Part shown: in pieces, positions 17,129-25,393 of the stretch
Layout: each line of letters opens with the position of its first letter
Position numbering within the stretch: the stretch's first letter is position 1
Source: Siphonobacter sp048595215
Lineage (GTDB): Bacteria > Bacteroidota > Bacteroidia > Cytophagales > Spirosomataceae
Direction: 5' to 3'
DNA: 42,967 bases
Assembly (NCBI RefSeq): GCF_048595215.1
Contig: NZ_JBMDWJ010000047.1
Location: forward strand, 1-42,967
The notes under the pieces: model-generated
Database searches by the model: none
Told to the model about the DNA's origin: nothing
Seen by the model: only the letters and a program-made list of their open reading frames with translations
Position numbers and translations under genes: made by a program

Positions 17129-17743
17129 ACTTATCTAATTGTTACAGAAGTACCAATAGAACGCGTTGAAAATCTGTGTTTTCTCTAGATATAAATCGTA
17201 TGGGGCTAGGAATGCGGTCCAGGGCAAGAGTATTGCTGCCAGGGTAGCTCCGCATCCTTTCACTTCGTACTTTCTTCAGGTCCCAACCGGCAAAGACCGT
17301 CCACCCTTGTACTGGGAAGTACGGTGAATCGAAAGCATAAGCGGGTCAAAAGTAATGGATTACTGGAAAAGATGCATTATACGCTTGTTGTAAAATACTT
17401 AGAGTAGGTCCGGAAGACCTACTCTAAGTACCATTAATGTAAGTTGATTGTGAGTAGATTGTTGCAGTAAAGCTAGAATGGAGACGTCGATGTTTCGACA
17501 AAAGGCTTTTACGCTAAACTCTGCGTTCGTACTAATTTTCGAGCAGGCAAAGAGGTAAGGGAAGTTTAAGCATATTCCTAATCTTAACAGGTTTAAGACT
17601 CATCGCTTTCCTAGACTCCAGTTACTTGTTGGCTAGAGCATCCGATAGTTGTGAAACTGAATTGATCGCTGGCAAACTCAAATATCAAATCTTTGATGCC
17701 GATGTACTGGGCGACGAGTGCTTCGAGATGGGTCATAAGATTT
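17129..17743. other. Gene-poor interval of about 600 bases
   Basis: No credible coding frame was found on either strand. The only distinct structure is a perfect 15-bp hairpin at 17396-17430. The interval is somewhat AT-rich and lies next to the mosaic C1q-like gene. A non-coding RNA or a decayed gene cannot be excluded. Confidence 0.5.
17396..17430 (-). repeat. Perfect 15-bp hairpin, possible minus-strand terminator
   Basis: TACTTAGAGTAGGTC (17396-17410) pairs perfectly with GACCTACTCTAAGTA (17416-17430) around the loop CGGAA. On the minus strand it is followed by TTTTAC, so it may end transcripts from the C1q-like gene about 310 bases upstream. Confidence 0.5.
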
Positions 17744-18478
17744 TTAGAGTTGTCGAACTATCTTCATTGAAACCCCATGTTGGTAATCAGCACTTCCAAA
17801 CGTTAATGAAGATGTGCTTGTGTTAGGATAGGGAAGTGCAATTAAGGAAACTCTAGCTCCCTGTGAGACATATAGCATGACATGGCCGTGAACTTTAGGA
17901 TCTCCTTGAGAGGAGATTTGTACGGAACCTGGAACTACTCCATTGGATGAGCCAGTATTATTTGCGACGTTCAATAGTAGTTGATATTGATTACCTGTCA
18001 CAGAAATAGGAGTCATATCATATTCTATGCTATAGACACCAGATTTGTTTATAGTAATAGAATGGGGCTCTTGGCTGTATATATCTCCGTTTGAATAGGG
18101 TACTCTCAAAGATATTTGGGTTGGAAAGATAGGCTCCACGTTTAAAACGTAGTCTGTAGTGAAGTACGATACCGCATAAGCAAACCCTTGGGGCTTTACA
18201 TCCATAGGTGTCATTACTTTTATCCAGCCATCCCAGTTGTATAGATAAAATCCAGGTATACCATCCGGCTGATAAACAATCATCCCAGGCGTAGCCGCTT
18301 CTTTGCCAGGGCTGCCGGGCCGGTTGACTTCGGTAACCCTTGGAATCAAAAGTGCTTTATCGGGAGACACGATGTCGAGGGCCGCCCCTGGATGAGGGGT
18401 TGACGTACCAATACCCATTTGGGCGGAAACGGAAAGAACAGAAATCAGGAAAAAGATGGGAGTAAACAGTTTGTACAT
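17744..18478 (-). CDS. Secreted protein with C1q/TNF-like C-terminal domain
   Basis: This 244-aa protein has a signal peptide (MYKLFTPIFFLISVLSVSAQ). The next 75 residues are the Bacteroidota tail-fibre-like leader: MGIGTSTPHPGAALDIVSPD, ALLIPRVTEVNRPG, and GMIVYQPDGIPGFYLYNWDG. The C-terminal 130 residues form a beta-rich domain (SGVYSIEYDMTPISVTGNQY, HGHVMLYVSQGARVSLIALP) that resembles the C1q/TNF-like jelly roll of spore-surface and tail-fibre tips. The frame is open 30 codons upstream, but the ATG at 18478 starts the signal peptide. Base composition is split: 32 of 60 G+C at 18301-18360 (leader) against 18 of 60 at 18001-18060 (tip), a sign of mosaic origin. Function probably surface binding. 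Confidence 0.75.
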   Translation of the reverse strand: MYKLFTPIFFLISVLSVSAQMGIGTSTPHPGAALDIVSPDKALLIPRVTEVNRPGSPGKEAATPGMIVYQPDGIPGFYLYNWDGWIKVMTPMDVKPQGFAYAVSYFTTDYVLNVEPIFPTQISLRVPYSNGDIYSQEPHSITINKSGVYSIEYDMTPISVTGNQYQLLLNVANNTGSSNGVVPGSVQISSQGDPKVHGHVMLYVSQGARVSLIALPYPNTSTSSLTFGSADYQHGVSMKIVRQL

Positions 18479-19089
18479 ACTGGATTGAGTTGAAAAGTGG
18501 AGGTATAAATTTGAGTGGATTTGAGTGCTGTAATAATGAGGTTGGCCATTAGGTAATCTACCAATCAAACCAACGAGGCTCTTGGGCTATCGGATAAGGT
18601 AACGTTGAATGGCTAAAATATTTAAGGCTGTATTCGATTGTAAGTCCCCGAGGAAATTAAGGAGTTACTACTGAAAGAAGAAAGTACTTTAACTCTCTTG
18701 AATTTTAAGAAAGCAAAACTTGATCTGAGGGGAGGGCTTAATGAGGCATGCATCAAATAGAAGATGCTCGCAAAGAGGATACCCATAAGCATAGTTCAAT
18801 AAAGATGTGGTTCAATTACAAGAGGTTGATGATATATCTATCGACTTGGTAGAAAGTTGATAGTAGGAATATAAATTTCAATAGATGGACAACACTTTTC
18901 TTTTGCCTCGAATATACGTTAAGATTCGTAATTTTTTGCGTACAGCCCAAAGGTGTGGGTTTCTTTAACGGGTTAAAGCTTTTTCAAAGAGCTTCAAGGT
19001 TTGAATGATCCGAAAGAGTAAGTAGATAGATATGAGCCGATAAAGGAAGAGTGTTTCTACAATATTACTTGAAACTTTGCAAAAAGGCC
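18479..19089. other. AT-rich gene-poor interval of about 600 bases
   Basis: No coding frame of credible length was found. One sampled line (18781-18840) has 19 of 60 G+C, against 30 of 60 at 16441-16500 in the deacetylase-family gene. Nothing recognisable as an RNA gene or mobile element was seen. Confidence 0.5.
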
Positions 19090-19335
19090 TTACCAGATCA
19101 AGGAACAGACAATCCCCAAGCATACGAAAACCCGTATATCAAGCAGACGACTTTGAGGAGGATACCGAACGGCGATGATTTGTAAGACGAATCCGGAAGG
19201 TACACCGATGAGTACCGTAACCAGCATCATTTCGCGAGAGGATACGAGGTCTGTCCAGGGGTAGCAGTACCAACGAACCATGCCGCCTAACGCAAACCCG
19301 GCTATGGTAGCGACCAGGTAAGGCATATACTTCAT
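19090..19335 (-). CDS. Small membrane protein, 81 aa
   Basis: Three hydrophobic segments are seen: PYLVATIAGFALGGMVRW (about 5-22), MMLVTVLIGVPSGFVLQIIA (about 36-55) and VFVCLGIVCSLIW (about 69-81), the last ending at the C-terminus. The GGMVRW turn vaguely recalls the fluoride channel CrcB, but at 81 residues it is too short and lacks the other CrcB motifs, so that name is not used. Real but unassigned. Confidence 0.55.
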   Translation of the reverse strand: MKYMPYLVATIAGFALGGMVRWYCYPWTDLVSSREMMLVTVLIGVPSGFVLQIIAVRYPPQSRLLDIRVFVCLGIVCSLIW

Positions 19336-19367
19336 GAGGGTAAAAGAGGTTACTGATCAAAAAGACT

Positions 19368-19398
19368 ACGCTGGAGCCGACAGTAAGGGCCCCAGCGT
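19368..19398 (-). terminator. Terminator after the histidine kinase gene
   Basis: ACGCTGGAGCC (19368-19378) pairs with GGCCCCAGCGT (19388-19398), one wobble. On the minus strand it is followed by AGTCTTTTTG. It lies 112 bases past the kinase stop. Confidence 0.7.
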
Positions 19399-19509
19399 GT
19401 CTGCATTTCCCCCATTACAAACCATCTAACCGGATGAGAAAACTGGTTTGCTTTGCAAGGGCAAATGAACGGGCCAATACTTAAGCACACGTGAAGCAAT
19501 CCTTAAAAT

Positions 19510-20886
19510 CTACTGAAAATTTGGTTTAGCCTGAGGAATGACGATACGAAAGGTCACGTTTCCTTCCTGCGAATCTACCTCAATCGTGCCATTATGCAAT
19601 TTTATGATTCGGTCTACCAATGATAAACCGATGCCGTACCCCGAAATACGTACGGATTTCTGACTACGGTAAAACGGCTGAAAAATTAGACTCAACTCTT
19701 CCTGAGCAATGTCGGAACGGTTACTGAAGACCAGCTCGAGTTGCGTCGGGCTAGGCAGTACTTTCACAAAAACCGTATGATCGTTGGAAAACTTACAGCC
19801 ATTTTCCATCAGATTGATTGCCGCTACCTTCAATAGATACGCATTGCCGTTTAAGGTTAAAACGGAGTCTTCTTCAATGTCAACCGGAAATTCAACCTTA
19901 ATGGTATACGACTGATGGGTCGAACGAAGCAGATCACGGGCATCCCACAGTACTTCATCAATGCGTACGGGAGCCGTGAGGAAGGGCTGATTTTGATCAG
20001 AAACTTTAGCCAGTTCGAGTAGGGTATTCGAGAGCTGACTCAGGTCGCGGGCGTCCGCCAAAACGGAAGAAGCCGTCTGGCGGTACTCTTCGGTACTACG
20101 TTCCCGCAGCAGCACTACTTCCAACTGAGAGATGATCTTAGTAAGCGGGTTTTTTAGTTCGTGCGAGACATTCGAAATGAACATATTCTGTAACCGGAAC
20201 GCCTGTTCCACCCGGTCGAGTAGAGCATTGAACGTGAAGGTGAGCCGCCCGATTTCGTCCTTTTCGTTTTGCGTATTCACCCGCCTACTCAGGTTCTGCG
20301 GATAAATTCGCTGCACTTCGTTGATGACGTCCGATATGGGTACAAGGGCTCGTCCCGCAAAAAACCAGCCTACTACCGCTACCAGCAAAATACAGGCAAC
20401 GTAGGCGTACAGCATAATCCGCAGCAGCGAACGCATACTCACCTGATCGGCTACGTCGGCGGCTCCGGCTACGCTCACCATACGTTCGCCATCGTTAGTG
20501 TAATAGAGTCCGTAGAGCTTGTACTCACCCTGATCAATTCGCAGCTCTTTATTCAGCCGGATGCGGTTCAGGATATTCCGGTCCAGATCGAAGCGAATGG
20601 TATCATTATTGGCATGGTAGATGTCATTTCGATAGGTGTACAGAATGACATTCTCCTTGTACAGCAGGTCGTAATTCGACTGGTCGATGAGCTTGAGAAT
20701 CTCGGAGTTTACCTCATTCTGGTTAACCAGCAACTCGACTGTACTCAGGGCTTTCTGACGGAGACGTTTATAGAACTGTTCCTGCAAAGAGTACTCCCGG
20801 AAGTAATAAATGGCCGCAAACGCCAGCAAAACAATTACCGAAACCAGTAGGGTAAATTGAATGGTAAGGCGAGTACGAATTTGCAT
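19510..20886 (-). CDS. Sensor histidine kinase
   Basis: This 458-aa inner-membrane kinase has a first TM helix (about 11-29), a periplasmic sensor loop of about 125 residues, a second TM helix (about 156-177), a HAMP linker (about 178-230), a HisKA domain with the phosphoacceptor H242 in NVSHELKNPL, and a HATPase domain whose N-box reads NLMENGCKFS and whose G-box is GYGIGLSLVDRIIKLHNG. A Gly stands where many kinases have Ala after ENx. The signal is unknown; the overall plan is that of OmpR-type partners such as CusS. It lies 54 bases downstream of its response regulator and is surely co-transcribed with it. Confidence 0.94.
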   Translation of the reverse strand: MQIRTRLTIQFTLLVSVIVLLAFAAIYYFREYSLQEQFYKRLRQKALSTVELLVNQNEVNSEILKLIDQSNYDLLYKENVILYTYRNDIYHANNDTIRFDLDRNILNRIRLNKELRIDQGEYKLYGLYYTNDGERMVSVAGAADVADQVSMRSLLRIMLYAYVACILLVAVVGWFFAGRALVPISDVINEVQRIYPQNLSRRVNTQNEKDEIGRLTFTFNALLDRVEQAFRLQNMFISNVSHELKNPLTKIISQLEVVLLRERSTEEYRQTASSVLADARDLSQLSNTLLELAKVSDQNQPFLTAPVRIDEVLWDARDLLRSTHQSYTIKVEFPVDIEEDSVLTLNGNAYLLKVAAINLMENGCKFSNDHTVFVKVLPSPTQLELVFSNRSDIAQEELSLIFQPFYRSQKSVRISGYGIGLSLVDRIIKLHNGTIEVDSQEGNVTFRIVIPQAKPNFQ

Positions 20887-20940
20887 GGAACCCTAATAAA
20901 TCAGTATTGAGAAAGAGGAGAAAGGTGGCAGTAGCATCCG

Positions 20941-21624
20941 CTAATCTTCCACCTTTAGTACGTAGCCCATCCCGTATTGAGTGTGAATGAGACGGGTCGT
21001 GAAATCTTTGTCCACCTTTTTGCGTAACAGGTTGATATACACCTCAATTACGTTCGTTCCCGTATCGAAATTGACATCCCATACTTTCTCCGCAATTTCG
21101 GCTTTCGAAAGCACTTTTCCCTGATTCCGTAACATAAATTCCAGGAGGGCGAATTCCCGGGCGGTAAGTTCAATTTTCTTCTCGCCGCGGGTTACCGTTT
21201 TCGAATCCAGGTTCATTTCCAGATCCGTGTACCGCAGAATATTGGAAGCGATGGGCATGGAGCCGTTCCAGCGGCGGGTCAGCACGCGGATACGGGCCAG
21301 CAGTTCGGCAAATTCAAAGGGTTTAACCAGGTAATCGTCGGCACCGGCGTCGAAGCCCATCAGCTTTTCGTCAATACCACCCAACGCCGTCAATAGCAAA
21401 ACGGGCGTTTCCACACCTTCACTCCGAAGCTCACGGGTCAGTTCCACACCATTCAGGCCCGGCATGATAATATCCGAAACGATCAGATCGTAGGGATTTC
21501 GCTTGGCCAGGTGTTTACCAATCAGACCATCGTAAGCAATATCTACTTCAAAACCATTTTCTTCCAGGCCCTGTCTGATGGACTGGACGGTTTTCGGCTC
21601 GTCTTCGATGATCAATAGTTTCAT
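20941..21624 (-). CDS. OmpR-family response regulator
   Basis: This 227-aa regulator has a receiver domain (1-120) with the acidic pair E7/D8, the phosphoacceptor D51 in LIVSDIIMPGLNG and the conserved lysine in DDYLVKPFEFAEL, followed by a winged-helix DNA-binding domain (about 127-225: ELTAREFALLEFMLRNQGKV, VIEVYINLLRKKVD and the closing RLIHTQYGMGYVLK). It is the first gene of the pair with the kinase at 19510-20886. The target genes are not evident: no efflux or porin gene is next to it. Confidence 0.95.
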   Translation of the reverse strand: MKLLIIEDEPKTVQSIRQGLEENGFEVDIAYDGLIGKHLAKRNPYDLIVSDIIMPGLNGVELTRELRSEGVETPVLLLTALGGIDEKLMGFDAGADDYLVKPFEFAELLARIRVLTRRWNGSMPIASNILRYTDLEMNLDSKTVTRGEKKIELTAREFALLEFMLRNQGKVLSKAEIAEKVWDVNFDTGTNVIEVYINLLRKKVDKDFTTRLIHTQYGMGYVLKVED

Positions 21625-21707
21625 AAGTCGTCTATCTTGGGAGGCTCCGGGCCCATTTCCGCTAACAAAGCGAAAGGTACGGGCCAGGAGTCAAAAAACC
21701 TCGGCCA

Positions 21708-22589
21708 TTAAACCGTAGCAAAGCGGTAAAAGATGCCCAGCGGTAACTTTTTATGGAATGAATCGGGTAGGTACAGTTCACCGAACTCAGGATTTTCGGT
21801 TTTCTCGAAAATTCGCAGAATCAGACTTTCGGCAATCAGGGCCGAAAAACTCAGGGAGTATAGATTGATCAGAAAAAAGTGCTGTTGTGGATTCAGTAAT
21901 TGCTTGCAAAGTTTGAGTAACTCGTTGATCTGTTCTTCCAGTACCCACTTCTCGCCGTCAGGACCACGACCGTAGGCGGGCGGATCCAGAATGATGCCGT
22001 GATAGGTATTGCCCCGGCGAACTTCCCGCTTCACGAATTTCATGGCGTCTTCCACCATCCAGCGGATGTTATCCAGATTACTAAGTTCCATGTTTTCCCG
22101 CGACCAGCTAATGACCTGTTTCACCGAATCCACGTGCGTAACGTCAGCTCCGGCGGCCCGGGCTGCCAGCGAGGCCACGCCCGTGTAGGCAAACAGGTTG
22201 AGGACTTTGGGCTTCTCTATGCCGAGGGCCTTGGTTTTCTGGTAGATGAATTCCCAGTTAGCGGCCTGCTCCGGAAACAGACCCACGTGTTTGAAGGAAG
22301 AGAGAGCCAGCTTGTAGGTAAGCTTCTGCGAACCCAGGGGGTAGGTGCCCGTCCAGCGGTCGGGCATCCCCTGCTTCGTCAGCCATTCGCCGCGTTCGGA
22401 GTTGCCTTTTTCGCGTTTAAAGTAGGCTTGGGCTTTGCTTTCCCATTCGGCATCGGATAGGGTTTTATCCCAGATGGCCTGCGGTTCGGGGCGGGCCAGT
22501 ACGTAGGCACCAAAGCGTTCTAATTTCTCGAAACCTCCGCAGTCGATCAGTTCATAATCAGACCAGGGGGTGGGAGTCAGTAATTTCAT
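21708..22589 (-). CDS. RlmI/RlmK-like SAM-dependent methyltransferase
   Basis: This 293-aa enzyme has a class I methyltransferase core: motif I KVLNLFAYTGVASLAARA (about 129-146), the acidic residue in VTHVDSVKQ, and motif IV ILDPPAYGRGPDGEKW. This DPPxxG form, with the following helix, places it with the RlmI/RlmK rRNA (cytosine-5 or guanine-N7) methyltransferases. The N-terminal 100 residues carry RWTGTYPLGSQKLTYKLA. It has no PUA domain, unlike full-length RlmI, so the exact target base is uncertain. It lies 83 bases upstream of the two-component genes, on the same strand. Confidence 0.85.
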   Translation of the reverse strand: MKLLTPTPWSDYELIDCGGFEKLERFGAYVLARPEPQAIWDKTLSDAEWESKAQAYFKREKGNSERGEWLTKQGMPDRWTGTYPLGSQKLTYKLALSSFKHVGLFPEQAANWEFIYQKTKALGIEKPKVLNLFAYTGVASLAARAAGADVTHVDSVKQVISWSRENMELSNLDNIRWMVEDAMKFVKREVRRGNTYHGIILDPPAYGRGPDGEKWVLEEQINELLKLCKQLLNPQQHFFLINLYSLSFSALIAESLILRIFEKTENPEFGELYLPDSFHKKLPLGIFYRFATV

Positions 22590-22756
22590 AAAGGTATTGT
22601 TTAGACAAGTCTTTTGCTTGCCTTCAGTCGTTCAGGTTTAATCATACATTCGTACAAGTCACCGAGCGTGTGATTCGTTCATCGATGAGCGTATTACTTC
22701 TAAGCACTAAAATACGGCTACTATTCCTAAAAGAAGTTGATGGTTCAGAGACAGGA

Positions 22757-22788
22757 AAAGGACTGATGAGGTAAATCATCAGTCCTTT
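22757..22788. terminator. Terminator after the 519-aa secreted protein
   Basis: AAAGGACTGATGA (22757-22769) and TCATCAGTCCTTT (22776-22788) form a perfect 13-bp stem. On the minus strand TTCCTG follows, ending the gene that stops at 22810. Confidence 0.75.
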
Positions 22789-22809
22789 CGCATCGTATTT
22801 CGGGCAAAA

Positions 22810-24369
22810 TTAATATGCTACTTTATTGAGATAAAACACGTTCCGACGGCCTTCGGCATCGTTGGTGATGCGTTGGAAACCCCAGGCCAGGAAGTAGTTA
22901 TCGTACCAGTAATCCAGATTATCGGTCGAGTTGCGGCGAACCCGGTCTCCGTTGTTATTCGTGGCAATCGCCTGAGCTGTACCGTCTTCGAGCACCATAC
23001 CGCCTTTGATACTTTTCGAGCGGAGGCTGCCTTTGTCACTGTACACCAACGTTACCTGATCATTCTGGAGATTTACTTTCACTTTTTCCTTCAAGGACAG
23101 GGTTTTTACCTTGTCAATTTCAAAGCTGTTATCCCACACTAACGCTCCCTGCTGGTTGATACCTGCCACCACAGCGTGCGTATACTGCCAGCCATCAAAC
23201 ATCTGCGAACCGTTGTTATAGAAACCACGATTTCCGAAGTAGAAGGGGTTCAGACTATACATCCCCCAACCCCAACCGGGATAAAAACCACCCATCGGAC
23301 TGCCCCAAGGGCCACCGCCGTAACCCCAAGGATTTCCATTATTACGGAAGGTAGCCTGGAAGGCTTCAGCCACTAGAATCAACTGTCCATCCTTCTGAAT
23401 CAGATCGTGCAACAGTAACTGCGTGTTCAGTTTCAGATCGCTGCCTTTTTCCTTCTTGCGTTGAACCTGACGCTCACGACGCTCTTGGTCGCGGGGACTC
23501 AGGTAGGAAAAGAAGTTTTTGAAATCCGTGAAGCTGTAATACTTCAGGGGCAGAATTTCGTTGTCGGTTACCTTACAGATGTAAATTCCCTGTACCATCC
23601 GGCCCTTCGTCTGCGACTGCATATTCCGGAAACCATAGGTACCAATCATCAGATTCGTACCATCGGCCAGCGGACTGAGTCGGCCATCGAGCAGGGCGTA
23701 ATCTTCATCGGGGGTTACCACAATTTCCGAAAGCTGTTTTCCTGCATCGTCGAAGGATTTTACTACAATTGAGTACTCCCGATTTTTCCGAACGGCGTAG
23801 GTGACGTTTACGCGATTGGTTACCGAATCCACGTCAATGGTCTGTACTTCGGCCTGACCTTTGAAGGAAGCATTAAGGAGACGATTCTGACGCGTTTGCA
23901 GGTTCGTGTAGGATAAAATGGGTTGTTCCCGAACCACCCCAGCAATGTATATGCCATCGTGGAAAGCTTTGAACTGGGAAATTTCCATTTTATCCACCGA
24001 ATGAATTTCAAATTTTTCGGTGAAACCCGGACCTACGTATACTTTAATGATTTCGTACACATTACTCTTATTCCGGCTAAAAAGCAGATACACATTTTTG
24101 CCGTCATACGAATACGTGACATACTCCAGGCCATCCGTAATCGTGCCATCTACCGACCAACTACGGTCCAGATTGGTATCGAACCGATCGATGTGATACG
24201 AATTTCGGCCCGTCTGGGTGAGCAGCATCACGCCTTCCTGACCCACGGGGATCGTGAAAATATTGGCGGTAGACGAGGGAATAGGAATTTCAAGTCGCTT
24301 CTGTTGAGCGAATAGAGTAAAAGAGCCCAATACAAGGGCAAGGACAATAAGGGGGCTACGCATGTTCAT
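22810..24369 (-). CDS. Large secreted protein of unknown function
   Basis: This 519-aa protein has a signal peptide (MRSPLIVLALVLGSFTLFAQ). The body is a run of short beta strands (GRNSYHIDRFDTNLDRSW, DGKNVYLLFSRNKSNVYEII, VTYAVRKNREYSIVVKSFDD) suggesting a beta-propeller-like fold, but I do not recognise a named family. A Gly/Trp/Tyr/Phe-rich insert lies at about 340-385 (NPWGYGGGPWGSPMGGFYPG), probably a surface loop. Two Met codons are possible at the start (24369 or 24363). It overlaps the 3' end of the EVE-domain gene by 14 bases and is probably co-transcribed with it. Confidence 0.8.
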   Translation of the reverse strand: MNMRSPLIVLALVLGSFTLFAQQKRLEIPIPSSTANIFTIPVGQEGVMLLTQTGRNSYHIDRFDTNLDRSWSVDGTITDGLEYVTYSYDGKNVYLLFSRNKSNVYEIIKVYVGPGFTEKFEIHSVDKMEISQFKAFHDGIYIAGVVREQPILSYTNLQTRQNRLLNASFKGQAEVQTIDVDSVTNRVNVTYAVRKNREYSIVVKSFDDAGKQLSEIVVTPDEDYALLDGRLSPLADGTNLMIGTYGFRNMQSQTKGRMVQGIYICKVTDNEILPLKYYSFTDFKNFFSYLSPRDQERRERQVQRKKEKGSDLKLNTQLLLHDLIQKDGQLILVAEAFQATFRNNGNPWGYGGGPWGSPMGGFYPGWGWGMYSLNPFYFGNRGFYNNGSQMFDGWQYTHAVVAGINQQGALVWDNSFEIDKVKTLSLKEKVKVNLQNDQVTLVYSDKGSLRSKSIKGGMVLEDGTAQAIATNNNGDRVRRNSTDNLDYWYDNYFLAWGFQRITNDAEGRRNVFYLNKVAY

Positions 24370-24769
24370 GGCCTAATCCAACGATGATATCAAATTCTTC
24401 GGGCCGGACGGGGGAAACCGATAAGCGTGACTGACGGATCAGGGCAATATTTTGTAGGCGGGTATCGGCTTTGATGGTTTCCAGTGTGACGCTTTGGGGG
24501 AGCTTTTCGACGGGCTCCAGATCCACGACTACCCAGCGGTCATCCTCCGTTGTGGGGTCGGGATATGCCTCACGTACCACTTTAGCAATGCCTACAATTT
24601 CTTTTCCTTCGTTTGAATGATAAAATAACACCAAATCTCCGACTGCCATTGCCTTCAGGTTATTACGAGCCTGAAAGTTTCGTACACCATCCCAGACGCC
24701 TCGCTTTTCTTTAACGAAATCATTCCAGGAATATTTAAAAGGTTCGGATTTGACGAGCCAAAAATTCAT
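24356..24769 (-). CDS. EVE-domain protein
   Basis: This 137-aa protein is a stand-alone EVE domain, a PUA-like fold that binds modified bases in nucleic acids. The start (MNFWLVKSEPFKYSWNDF) is the hallmark, followed by GVWDGVRNFQARNNL, GDLVLFYHS and the C-terminal RQSRLSVSPVRPEEFDII. The frame is open 10 codons upstream, but the ATG at 24769 fits the family. Its 3' end overlaps the 519-aa protein gene. Confidence 0.92.
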   Translation of the reverse strand: MNFWLVKSEPFKYSWNDFVKEKRGVWDGVRNFQARNNLKAMAVGDLVLFYHSNEGKEIVGIAKVVREAYPDPTTEDDRWVVVDLEPVEKLPQSVTLETIKADTRLQNIALIRQSRLSVSPVRPEEFDIIVGLGHEHA

Positions 24770-24820
24770 GAATTTTATAATTGGGGGAATAAGCAGCAAA
24801 AAGGCAAGTCCGATCGCTTG

Positions 24821-25234
24821 TTACAGGGCCTTCAAAATGAGAGCATCCTTGGCGAGAATCAGTACTTCGTAGCGTAATACCGTAGGGATTCGCTGACCCG
24901 CTTCCGTATAATTAATGGTCAGTTCTTTCACGGAATTACCGTTCATTACTACCGTATAGCTGCCTTTGTACTGCGTAAGCTTGTTGTTTTTAATGACTGA
25001 AACCTGTACGTCATTTTCACTAAAAGTAAACGTCTGACGGTCTTTAGTAGTCGGGAATTTGTAATCGGCATTGCGATAAATCAGGCGGCCTTCGGTATCT
25101 TCTTCGTCGGAATGTTTCCAGGTCTGATGCAGATAACTCAGCTCATCCCGATCCTGCGGATCACTGGTATCCCGGCAACTGCCCAAAAGAGTCACTAAGG
25201 CCGTAAACAGCAAAATGGATTTCAGATAGTTCAT
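24821..25234 (-). CDS. Small lipoprotein, possibly lipocalin-like
   Basis: This 137-aa protein starts with a lipoprotein signal (LKSILLFTALVTLLGSC, Cys20). The mature part alternates short strands (LIYRNADYKFPTTKDRQTFT, LTQYKGSYTVVMNGNSVKEL, VLRYEVLILAKDALILKAL), the rhythm of the small lipocalin-like lipoproteins common in Bacteroidota. RDTSDPQDRD after the Cys is acidic. Ligand unknown. It lies 51 bases upstream of the EVE-domain gene and 27 bases or so beyond the TTTTCAGT repeat element that separates it from menB. Confidence 0.75.
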   Translation of the reverse strand: MNYLKSILLFTALVTLLGSCRDTSDPQDRDELSYLHQTWKHSDEEDTEGRLIYRNADYKFPTTKDRQTFTFSENDVQVSVIKNNKLTQYKGSYTVVMNGNSVKELTINYTEAGQRIPTVLRYEVLILAKDALILKAL

Positions 25235-25241
25235 ACGTTCC

Positions 25242-25393
25242 GTTTTCAGTGGTTAGTTTTCTGTTTTCAGTATTACTTACCAGTTAGCATAAGAGCAGAT
25301 TTATGGCCGTGCCAACATCGATTCAGTCATAGATACGTAATAAAGTAGTACCAGAGCATGTACTGAAAACAGAAAACTGTCAACCGTAAACTA
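25242..25393. repeat. TTTTCAGT-type inverted-repeat element with 18-bp perfect arms
   Basis: AGTTTTCTGTTTTCAGTA (25255-25272) and its exact inverse TACTGAAAACAGAAAACT (25361-25378) flank 88 bases; the outer parts match imperfectly (GTTTTCAGTGG against CAACCGTAAAC). It fills the space between menB and the lipoprotein gene and looks like a miniature inverted-repeat or REP-like element. Confidence 0.7.

Noticed and set aside
17626..17826. 66-aa plus-strand frame
   Set aside because: Overlaps the end of the C1q-like gene on the other strand and has no promoter or recognisable domain.
19090..19335. CrcB-like fluoride channel
   Set aside because: Only a GGMVRW turn is similar; at 81 aa it is too short and lacks the other conserved motifs.
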